From contig NZ_CP043626.1 in assembly GCF_008807415.1 (NCBI RefSeq), positions 558,001 through 622,000 on the forward strand: DNA of 64,000 nt, in the 5' to 3' direction. Positions 26,647 through 33,582 of the stretch are shown here, in pieces. A program made the position numbers and the translations under genes. Under the pieces are notes generated by a model. That model saw only the letters and a program-made list of their open reading frames with translations, was not told the origin of the DNA and ran no database searches. Position 1 is the first letter of the stretch. Every line of letters begins with the position of its first letter. The DNA is from Pseudomonas denitrificans (nom. rej.) (GTDB lineage Bacteria; Pseudomonadota; Gammaproteobacteria; Pseudomonadales; Pseudomonadaceae).

Positions 26647-27879
26647 TCAGCGTGGCAGGAAGGCGATGTCGAGGCGTTGGGCGCTCGCGCTCAGCGGAAG
26701 CTCGCCCAGCGGGATCAGCAGGCGTCGCTCGGGCAGGCAGGAGGTCTGGCGACTCCAGACCTCGCGGCCGTCGAGGCAGACCTGCAAGCGGCCGCTGACG
26801 GCCTGGTCCACGCGCAATTGCAACTGCTGCAGGCCGATCCTGTCGCTGTACACCAGGCGTTGCGGCACACAGAGTTTCAGCGGCGCCGAGCACTTCACGG
26901 TAATGAAGGCATTGGGGGCGGGGAGCGAGTGGCCGAGGTCCTCTGCGATCAGGCCGGCGATCCGCTTGCCTTCGCGGAACGACCAGCCAGCCGTCTCGAT
27001 AGGGCGCAGCAGGTTGCCGGCGGCGAAGTAGCTGGTGTCGGAACAACGGCCGAACTGATCGATGCTCGGGCCGCCGCTGGCCGGGTCCAGGTGCAGGTGG
27101 CTCAGGCGCACCAGGCTGGACTCCGGGGTGAAGCGTCCGGTGAGCAGCACACCATCGCAGTCGAACTCGCGGATACTGCCGTCGGCCTGCCGTACCCGCG
27201 CGGACTCCACGCGGCCGGCTCCCTGGATGTCCAGCAGCTCGCAGCCGAAGTGCATCGGCACGCCGCAGAGTTTCGGGAACAGGCTCAGCGGCCAGCGTGC
27301 GGTGGCGCGCTCACGTTCCTCGATCATCGCCACCGGGCGGATGCCGGCGCGCCGGCAGCTGAGGACCGATGACAGGCTGACCAGTTCGGTGCCGACGATC
27401 AGCGGGCGTTCGAAAGGCTTGAGCCCTTGCAGGTAGAGGTAGGATTGCAGGGCGCCGGTATTGATCACGCCCAAGGGGCGGTCACCGCCGACCAGGCGTG
27501 CCGAGCGGGGCGTCTCCCGCGCGCCGGTGGCCAGCAGGACGCGCCTGGCCTCCACCTTCAGCGGGCCCTCGGGGGTGGCGACTTCCAGATGCCCCAGCAG
27601 CCCCAGGCTGACGACGTTGTGGCGCAGGCGGATGTCCACTCCGGCATTTCGGGCGGTCTCGGCATTGAAACGGGCATAGGCGGGGCCGGTCAGCAACCGG
27701 CCGTATTCGCGAAAACCGAAGGGCGGATGAGCGCAGTGGCGTGGAATGCCGCCGGCTTCGCTCTCGCGCTCCAGTACCATGACCCGGGCAACACCCAGGC
27801 GCTTGAGTTCGATGGCGGCAGCCAGGCCCGCCGGGCCGGAGCCGATGATGGCGACGTCGGTGGTCTCAGTGCGGTTCAT
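26647..27879 (-). CDS. FAD-dependent oxidoreductase, GlpB/HcnB-like subunit
   Basis: Flavoprotein of the Pyr_redox_2 fold, 410 aa. The FAD-binding GxGxxG is near the start (VAIIGSGPAGLAAAIELKRL), the second dinucleotide region is PLIVGTELVSLSSVLSCRR, and the late FAD motif is DTSYFAAGNLLRP. The last 90 residues (from about 320) form an extra beta-rich tail that I cannot assign. In Firmicutes a similar flavoprotein pairs with a GlpA-like dehydrogenase and a DUF1667 protein; here the tail may replace that third piece. The ATG at 27879 overlaps the end of the upstream dehydrogenase by 14 bp, so the two are coupled and probably form one enzyme. Confidence 0.82.
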   Translation of the reverse strand: MNRTETTDVAIIGSGPAGLAAAIELKRLGVARVMVLERESEAGGIPRHCAHPPFGFREYGRLLTGPAYARFNAETARNAGVDIRLRHNVVSLGLLGHLEVATPEGPLKVEARRVLLATGARETPRSARLVGGDRPLGVINTGALQSYLYLQGLKPFERPLIVGTELVSLSSVLSCRRAGIRPVAMIEERERATARWPLSLFPKLCGVPMHFGCELLDIQGAGRVESARVRQADGSIREFDCDGVLLTGRFTPESSLVRLSHLHLDPASGGPSIDQFGRCSDTSYFAAGNLLRPIETAGWSFREGKRIAGLIAEDLGHSLPAPNAFITVKCSAPLKLCVPQRLVYSDRIGLQQLQLRVDQAVSGRLQVCLDGREVWSRQTSCLPERRLLIPLGELPLSASAQRLDIAFLPR

Positions 27880-29275
27880 GGCAGGCCCCGGTGGCAAGTG
27901 GCAGGGCCAGTCGGCCCGCGCTCAGTTCGGCAACCCGCGCGCCGCAGTAGAAGCCCTGGCAACGCCCCATGCAGGCACGGGTGCGCCGTTTCAGTCCGCC
28001 GAAGTCTCCCGGAGGCAGCGGGGCGTCGAGCGCCTCGCGGATCTCCCGTTCGGTGACCATTTCGCAGTGGCAGACAATTTCCCCATAGCCGGCTCGCTGC
28101 CAGTCGCGCGGCAGGTGTTCGGCGAGGTTGGGCAGCTGCGGCCACTGGAGGTCGCCCGGCGGTAAATGGGTTTGCCGCTGGGCATAGAGTCGATGGACAT
28201 GCCGGGCGATACCCAGCGCCGCCGTGAGCCCGGTCGAGCGAATGCCGCCGACGGTGATCCAGTGGCGCTCGGGCAGATCACGAATGCGGTACTCCTTCTT
28301 GTCGCTGGCGGGGCGCAGCCCGGCGTAGGTCGCGGTGACCGGCATGCCGACGAGACCGGGAATGCGCTGCTCGGCGGCCTCCATCAGGTGCTGCAGGGTT
28401 GGCGTTTCCAGGCCAGCGTGTACGCGATCGTCCTGCTCCTCGGCGGTCGGCCCGACCAGCAGGTTGCCGAAGATGGTGCGGGTGAACACGATGCCTTTGG
28501 TGCGCTCGTTGGGCACCGGCAGGATGATGTGGTTGATCAGGCTTGAGGCCGCCTTGTCGTACACCACGAATTGACCCTTGCGGGGATGGATGCGGAAGGC
28601 TGCCTCGCCCAGCAGGCGCTCTTCGAGTACGTCACCGAACAGGCCGGCGCAGTTGATCACGGTGCGGGCCTTCAGCGTGCTGTCGGCCGAACGCAGGGAC
28701 CAGCACTCGCCATCGAACTCGCCGCCGAGGATTTCCGTGCCCAGGCGAACCTCGGCGCCATGCAAAACGGCTTGGCGCAGGTAGGCCAGCGGTGCGGACC
28801 AGGGGTCGATGAGGTGTTCGCCGGGAACCCGCACGGCAGCCAGCGCGCTGCGCGCCAGCGCGGGTTCATAGGTGAGCAGTTCCCTGCCGTCGACCCTGAC
28901 CGTGTCCATGACGCCATTGGCGTGGGCCTGGGCGACTATGCCGTCGAGCCGGGCGAGGTCTTCTTCGCTCCAGGCCACCACCAGGGCTCCGGTTTCCAGC
29001 AGGGGCAGATTCATCTTGCGGTGAATCTCCAGGTACTCCTGGTAACCCTCCTGCATGCAGGCCAGTTCGACGCTGCCCGGCGGCGCATCGAAGCCGGTGT
29101 GGAGGATCGCGCTGTTGCCTTTGCTGGCCCCTGAGAGGATATCGGCGCCACGCTCCAGCAGCACCACTCGCGCACCCTCGAGGGTGAAGCGGCGCGCCAT
29201 GGCGCAGCCCACTACACCGCCACCTATGACGGCGATGTCGAAGGCCGTTTCGGCCTTCGCGGTATGATCGGTCAT
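27866..29275 (-). CDS. GlpA-like FAD dehydrogenase with BFD-type [2Fe-2S] domain
   Basis: Flavin dehydrogenase of the DAO / anaerobic glycerol-3-phosphate dehydrogenase class, 469 aa. FAD-binding starts with FDIAVIGGGVVGCAMARRF; the mid-region SGASKGNSAILHTGFDA and IHPRKGQFVVYDK are typical of GlpA-like and L-2-hydroxyglutarate-type enzymes. The C-terminal BFD-like iron-sulfur domain has four Cys in IVCHCEMVT and ACMGRCQGFYC. It would oxidise the phosphorylated product of the FGGY kinase and pass electrons on through the second flavoprotein. It is the first gene of the leftward operon; two inverted repeats at 29295-29382 lie just upstream. Whether the substrate is glycerol-3-phosphate itself is doubtful, given the kinase pocket. 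Confidence 0.85.
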   Translation of the reverse strand: MTDHTAKAETAFDIAVIGGGVVGCAMARRFTLEGARVVLLERGADILSGASKGNSAILHTGFDAPPGSVELACMQEGYQEYLEIHRKMNLPLLETGALVVAWSEEDLARLDGIVAQAHANGVMDTVRVDGRELLTYEPALARSALAAVRVPGEHLIDPWSAPLAYLRQAVLHGAEVRLGTEILGGEFDGECWSLRSADSTLKARTVINCAGLFGDVLEERLLGEAAFRIHPRKGQFVVYDKAASSLINHIILPVPNERTKGIVFTRTIFGNLLVGPTAEEQDDRVHAGLETPTLQHLMEAAEQRIPGLVGMPVTATYAGLRPASDKKEYRIRDLPERHWITVGGIRSTGLTAALGIARHVHRLYAQRQTHLPPGDLQWPQLPNLAEHLPRDWQRAGYGEIVCHCEMVTEREIREALDAPLPPGDFGGLKRRTRACMGRCQGFYCGARVAELSAGRLALPLATGACHEPH

Positions 29276-29294
29276 TTTATTGACTGTTTCCTGT

Positions 29295-29382
29295 GGTAAC
29301 GCTCCATTTTAGGAGGTTTTGTTACCGTATTGGCGGAGTGGTGTTGAAATTATGTTGTTTTAATGTGGCTTTTAATTTCAAC
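29295..29382. promoter_or_regulatory. Inverted repeats upstream of the GlpA-like gene (candidate DeoR operators)
   Basis: Two palindromes lie between the dehydrogenase and the DeoR regulator. GGTAAC (29295-29300) pairs with GTTACC (29321-29326). GTTGAAATTA (29343-29352) pairs perfectly with TAATTTCAAC (29373-29382), with a centre-to-centre distance of 30 bp, about three helical turns. Their place in front of the operon and next to a DeoR gene makes them likely operators. Binding is inferred. Confidence 0.55.
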
Positions 29383-29422
29383 TCAGTCAACAGCCGATCA
29401 TTCCCTTCGCCTCAGGCTCCGC

Positions 29423-30198
29423 TCAGCTGATCGGGTTGCGAACGGGCGGCACGTGGATCTCGACACCCGCTTCCTGCAAGGCTTCGAGCAGCGCGCCAGT
29501 CGGCGAGCGGTCCACTACCAGGCGGTCGATCCGGTTCAGGGGAAACACCTTGAACAGTGCGCGACGTCCCATTTTCGAGGAGTCGGCAATCACCGTCAGG
29601 GTACGCACCTGGGCAATCATGGCGCGCGCCACTTCGGCCTCCTCGATGGAGAAGTCCATGGCGCCGTCACAGTCCAGGGCGCCGATGGTGATCACCGCGT
29701 GCTCGGCGTTGAACCGGCTGATCTGCTCCAGCGCCAGGGCGCCGACGTTCTGCTGCGATTCGCTGCGGAATTCGCCGCCGATCATGAACACCCGATTGCC
29801 GGACGCCGCCGCCTCGTTGGCGATCAGCAGCGAGTTGGTGATGACCGTCAGGCGATTGAGCCGCGCGAGTTCCCGCCCAGCAGCAGTGTGGTGGTGCCGG
29901 TATCGACGAAGATGCTGTCGCCGGGAGCGAACAGGCCGGCCGTGTAGCGCGCCACCGCGCGCTTTTCCTGGGCATGCTCGTTCAGTCGGGTCTGGAAGGC
30001 GTTCTCGTGCTCGCCACTGGGAGGCAGCGAGGCGCCGCCATGGAACTTGGTGACGTGGCCACCGGCGGCGAGTTCGGCGAGGTCGCGGCGAATGGTTTCC
30101 TGGGATGTGGCGAGCAGGTGCGCCAGTTCATCCACCGACACGCGTTCGCGTTGGCGGAGCAGTTCGAGAATCTGTTGCCGTCTTTCATTGGGGCGCAT
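29423..30198 (-). pseudogene. DeoR-family regulator, frameshifted as sequenced
   Basis: GlpR-like repressor. The N-terminal part (from ATG at 30198) is a clear DeoR helix-turn-helix: RRQQILELLRQRERVSVDEL, then TSQETIRRDLAELAAGG. The sensor domain begins (GDSIFVDTGTTTLLLG) and then runs into a stop; the same domain continues in another frame (ELARLNRLTVITNS ... VFMIGGEFRSES) to the stop at 29423. Adding one base near 29871-29877, inside TCCCGCCC, restores a 258-aa protein of family length. It is divergent from the EutH-like gene and is the likely regulator of the cluster. A real mutation and a sequencing error are both possible; pheS shows the same kind of lesion, which favours error. Confidence 0.85.
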
Positions 30199-30574
30199 GC
30201 GCCGTTCTCCGGATCATTGTCTTGCCACCCACTGGGGCCGTGACTGTTACCAAGGCACACCATTGGGGCGCCCGGCCAGCCGCGCTTTGCACCAGGTGGG
30301 GTGTGCAAGACATGTCTTCTGTACGTTTGGAAAAAATCTCCCACAGCTCTGTAAGGCTTTTCCCTGCTCAGACACGGAAGTCGCTGGCTGTGGTTTTTCC
30401 ATTAATTTAGGCAGTTTAAAACCTCAAATCAACATTAAAACCAAGCGTTGGCACGCTGCGTGCGAGAGAGCATTCGAAGCAACCACAGCCAGAACGACCA
30501 TTCGCCTGACTGGTCGGCAAGCAGCGACGCTGAACGCGTCCATTACAAGACTCGATGAGGGGAGTGCACGGCAG
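30199..30574. promoter_or_regulatory. Regulatory gap between DeoR and EutH-like genes
   Basis: A 376-bp divergent control region. It holds a sigma54-type promoter at 30449-30463 and a direct repeat TTAAAACC at 30416-30423 and 30435-30442 just upstream of it. The middle is AT-rich compared with its surroundings. No gene is seen. Confidence 0.55.
30449..30463 (+). promoter_or_regulatory. Sigma54 promoter of the EutH-like gene
   Basis: TGGCACGCTGCGTGC has GG and GC 10 bp apart and matches the consensus TGGCACG-N4-TTGC except for one base. It is 112 bp upstream of the ATG. It implies RpoN control and therefore an enhancer-binding activator that is not encoded in the cluster. Confidence 0.65.
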
Positions 30575-31807
30575 ATGGCCGAGTTCGGAAATTACGTGAT
30601 CTATCTGATCATGCTGGGGGCCGTCATCGGCGCGCTGGCATCGATACTGCGGCCCGACAGCGGGCTGGGGCGCGAATTCGTCAATGGCATTCACTCCATT
30701 GGCCCGGTGTTCCTGGCCCAGGCCGGGATCATGGTGGCGATCCCTTACCTGTCGAAGCTGATTTCCCATGTGCTGGGGCCGTTCTTCCACGCCCTGGGCT
30801 CGGACGTATCCATTGCGGCGCTATCGATCATCGCGGTCGACATGGGCGGTTATCAGCTGGCTGATGCCCTGACGGCCAATCGTGACATGTGGATCACGGC
30901 GATGCTGGTGGGCTACACCTCGGGCGCCACCATCGTCTATCTCATCCCGGTCGGATTGACGATGCTCGAGCGCAAGGATCACAAGTACCTGGCGCTGGGA
31001 GCGATGGCCGGGCTGATCAGCATTCCCTTCGCGGTGCTGGCGGCGCTGCTGCTGATCACCCTGGGCGAGCTGCCGGTCCGCGAGCTGGTCTCCACCTCTT
31101 CGCCGGCCACGCATTATCTGGCGCTGGACTTCATCGGCATGCTCAAGCTGCTGGCGCCGCTGTTCGTCTTCTGCTTCCTGCTGGCGGCGGGGCTGAAGTA
31201 CCGCGCCAACATGATGGTTTCGGGGTTCCTGGTGTTCGGCAAGATCATGGATGCCTTCATCAAGATCGCCCTGGCCCTGTCCATCGTCGAGCACTTCACC
31301 GGGGTATTCGCCAAGGTCTTCGGCAGCTGGGGGCTCGACCCGATGTTCGCCGACGAGAAGGAACTGATCCGCGCCATCGAGATCGCCGGCTACATCGGCA
31401 TCATGCTCGCCGGTACCTTCCCCATCTGCTACCTGTTCCAGCGTTACTGCAGGAAGCCCATGGAGCTGCTTGGCCGTCAGCTGAACCTGACGCGCATCGG
31501 CGCCACGGCCTTCGTCATGGTGCTGGCGAACATCATCGCCACCTACCACCTGTTCAAGTACATGAACGCGCGCGACAAGGTGCTGTGCGTGGCGCTGGGA
31601 GTCTGCGCCCAGGCCACCATCGGCGATCACCTGGCCTTTACCGCCAACTTCCAGCCCACGCTGATTCTGCCGATCCTGCTCGGCAAGTTGTTTGGTGGTC
31701 TGTTCGCCGTCTTCATCGCCATCAAGATCTCGGTCCCTGCCGCTGAGCGTTTTGCCCTGCAGGACCCGCAGCCCGAGGAACAGGACGGCGCACTGCGCAC
31801 CGCCTGA
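30575..31807 (+). CDS. EutH-like ethanolamine-type permease
   Basis: Inner-membrane transporter of the EutH family (PF04346-like), 410 aa, about ten helices. The family blocks are clear: AVDMGGYQLADALTANRD, the GYTSGATIVYLIPVGLTMLE segment, HKYLALGAMAGLISIPFA and CAQATIGDHLAFTANFQPT. Known EutH proteins admit ethanolamine. No ethanolamine ammonia-lyase or microcompartment gene is nearby; instead it sits with a kinase and dehydrogenase, so the substrate may be another small amino-alcohol or alcohol. The ATG at 30575 was chosen at the start of homology, with AGGGGAG about 12 bases upstream. A sigma54 promoter precedes it. Longer in-frame starts reach into the promoter and were rejected. Confidence 0.85.
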   Translation: MAEFGNYVIYLIMLGAVIGALASILRPDSGLGREFVNGIHSIGPVFLAQAGIMVAIPYLSKLISHVLGPFFHALGSDVSIAALSIIAVDMGGYQLADALTANRDMWITAMLVGYTSGATIVYLIPVGLTMLERKDHKYLALGAMAGLISIPFAVLAALLLITLGELPVRELVSTSSPATHYLALDFIGMLKLLAPLFVFCFLLAAGLKYRANMMVSGFLVFGKIMDAFIKIALALSIVEHFTGVFAKVFGSWGLDPMFADEKELIRAIEIAGYIGIMLAGTFPICYLFQRYCRKPMELLGRQLNLTRIGATAFVMVLANIIATYHLFKYMNARDKVLCVALGVCAQATIGDHLAFTANFQPTLILPILLGKLFGGLFAVFIAIKISVPAAERFALQDPQPEEQDGALRTA

Positions 31808-31873
31808 TCCAACCCTTCCCATAGCCCCGCGCCGGTGATGCCGGCCGGGCGTTTTTCTCTGCAAGAGGTATTC

Positions 31874-32230
31874 ATGCGCAAGATATTCCTGGCCTGCCCC
31901 TACAGCCATGCGGACGCCGCAGTGGTCGAGCAACGCTTCGCGGCCTGCAATCAGGTAGCTGCCGAAATCGTCAAGTCAGGCCATGCGGTCTACAGCCAGG
32001 TGTCCATGTCCCACCCGATCAATCGCTGCCTGCCGGAACTGGACCGGGCGGCCATCGGCAAGATGTGGGGGCCGGTGGATGCGTTCTTCATGGAAGCGCT
32101 GGAGGAATTGGTGGTGCTGGACCTGGAGGGCTGGGACCAGAGCGCCGGTATTCGCCGCGAGATCGAGTTCTTCGAGGCACGTGGGTTGCGGGTCAGTCTG
32201 TGGAGCGAGGTGAAGCACGAGTTTCACTGA
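31874..32230 (+). CDS. DUF1937-family protein
   Basis: Small soluble protein, 118 aa. It starts RKIFLACPYSHADAAVVEQR and continues QVSMSHPINR and VVLDLEGWDQSAGIRREIEF, the pattern of DUF1937 proteins, which share the nucleoside 2-deoxyribosyltransferase-like fold. The GWDQSAGIRREIE segment corresponds to the nucleotide/glycoside-binding and catalytic-Glu region of that fold. The reaction is unknown. It is 66 bp after the EutH-like gene and likely cotranscribed, so it may act on the imported compound or on a derivative of it. The 66-bp repeat and terminator follow. Confidence 0.75.
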   Translation: MRKIFLACPYSHADAAVVEQRFAACNQVAAEIVKSGHAVYSQVSMSHPINRCLPELDRAAIGKMWGPVDAFFMEALEELVVLDLEGWDQSAGIRREIEFFEARGLRVSLWSEVKHEFH

Positions 32231-32309
32231 GCCGACGCGAGCGAGCCAGTGGCTTCTTGCAGGAGCGGGCGACGCCCGCGGGTGCGCCCCAAATGCCTTC
32301 TAAAAAGCG

Positions 32310-32375
32310 GCGCGTTCCTGCAGGGGATTGCCGAGCCATGAAAAAAGCCGGAGCTGCTGGGCAGCTCCGGCTTTC
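32310..32375 (+). repeat. 66-bp direct repeat, copy 2 (contains terminator)
   Basis: The same 66 bp as 25131-25196 with three mismatches, same orientation. The enclosed hairpin at 32344-32374 (AAAGCCGGAGCTGC / GCAGCTCCGGCTTT) terminates the EutH-like unit rightward and the cysP gene leftward. A REP fragment (GGAGCGGGCGACGCCCGCG, about 32262-32280) lies just before it. Confidence 0.85.
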
Positions 32376-32395
32376 ACATTTTAGCGGGAGCGGAA

Positions 32396-33394
32396 TCAGT
32401 TCGGAGTGTAGATCTGGTCGAACACGCCGCCGTCGGCGAAGTGGGTCTTCTGTACGGTGCGCCAGTCGCCGAAGGTCTTCACCACGGAGAAGAAGTCCAC
32501 TTTCGGGAAGCGGTCGGAGAACTTGGCCAGCACTTCCGGGTTGCGCGGGCGCAGGTAGTTGTTCGCGGCGATGGTCTGGCCTTCGTCGGACCACAGGTAC
32601 TTCAGGTAGGCCTCGGCCTCGGCGCGGGTGCCTTTCTTGTCGACCACCTTGTCGACCACGGTCACCGGCGGCTCGGCTTCGGCGGAGACGGTCGGGTAGA
32701 CCACTTCGAAGCCACCACGGCCGAATTCGCGGGCGATCATCTCGGCTTCGTTCTCGAAGGTCACCAGCACGTCGCCGATCTGGTTCTGCATGAAGGTGGT
32801 GGTCGCTGCGCGGCCGCCGGTATCCAGCACCGGGACGTTCTTGAACAGCTGGGCGACGAATTCCTTGGCCTTGGCTTCATCGGCGCCGTGCTTCTGCGCG
32901 TAGCCCCAGGCGGATAGGTAGGTGTAGCGGCCATTGCCCGAGGTCTTCGGGTTCGGCACCACGACCTGCACGCCCGGCTTCACCAGGTCGTTCCAGTCCT
33001 TCAGGCCCTTGGGGTTGCCCTTGCGCACGATGAACACGGTGGCGGAAGTGAAGGGTGCGCTGTCGTTGGGCAGGCGGGTGGCCCAGTCCTTGGGCACCAG
33101 GCCGCCGTTGTCGGCCAGGGCGTCGATGTCGGTGGCCTGGTTCATGGTGATGACGTCGGCCGGCAGGCCGTCGATCACTGCGCGGGCCTGTTTGCTGGAA
33201 CCGCCGTGGGACATCTGGATGGTGATCTTCTCGCCTTTCTCGGCCTGCCAGTGTTTCTGGAAGGCGGCGTTGTAGTCCTTGTAGAAGTCGCGCATCACGT
33301 CGTAGGAGACGTTGAGCAGGGGCTGGGCGGCCTGGGCGGTGGAGGCCAGGGCGAGGCCGGCGGCCAGCAGCGAGGCGCTGAACAGACGTTTCAC
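32396..33394 (-). CDS. cysP: Sulfate/thiosulfate-binding periplasmic protein
   Basis: Periplasmic receptor for sulfate or thiosulfate uptake, 332 aa with signal peptide (about 1-22, ending AQA before AQPLLNVSYDVMRDFYKDYN). Sbp/CysP blocks are clear: MSHGGSSKQARAVIDGLPAD, YTYLSAWGYA, and FENEAEMIAREFG. The GTG start at 33394 has AAGGAA in front. There is no permease or ATPase beside it, so it must work with a CysTWA transporter elsewhere. From memory PAO1 PA1493 (cysP) has the same neighbours; sequence alone cannot separate CysP from Sbp. Confidence 0.9.
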   Translation of the reverse strand: MKRLFSASLLAAGLALASTAQAAQPLLNVSYDVMRDFYKDYNAAFQKHWQAEKGEKITIQMSHGGSSKQARAVIDGLPADVITMNQATDIDALADNGGLVPKDWATRLPNDSAPFTSATVFIVRKGNPKGLKDWNDLVKPGVQVVVPNPKTSGNGRYTYLSAWGYAQKHGADEAKAKEFVAQLFKNVPVLDTGGRAATTTFMQNQIGDVLVTFENEAEMIAREFGRGGFEVVYPTVSAEAEPPVTVVDKVVDKKGTRAEAEAYLKYLWSDEGQTIAANNYLRPRNPEVLAKFSDRFPKVDFFSVVKTFGDWRTVQKTHFADGGVFDQIYTPN

Positions 33395-33533
33395 GAGCAG
33401 TTCCTTTTGGCAGTGTTGTTGGGTGTCGATTATGCCGACAGGTTATATGGCACTTAAATACTTAAAGGCTATTTGCTTATGCGGGGACCCGGTTCGCGGT
33501 TCCGCGAATTCCGCACCCAACGAAGGGGAAGCT

Positions 33534-33563
33534 TGCCCGGCAGCCTAGCAGGCCTGCCGGGCA
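33534..33563 (-). terminator. Hairpin after muiA
   Basis: TGCCCGGCAG and CTGCCGGGCA form perfect 10-bp arms around a 10-base loop, 20 bp beyond the muiA stop. The T run is poor, so termination may be partial. Confidence 0.55.
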
Positions 33564-33582
33564 ATGACTGCCCCGACGGACG

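Noticed and set aside
25131..32375. Interpretation of the 66-bp repeats as attachment sites of a genomic island
   Set aside because: There is no integrase, no tRNA at either end and no base-composition shift, and from memory the cluster is present at the same place in P. aeruginosa. Duplicated terminators explain them better.
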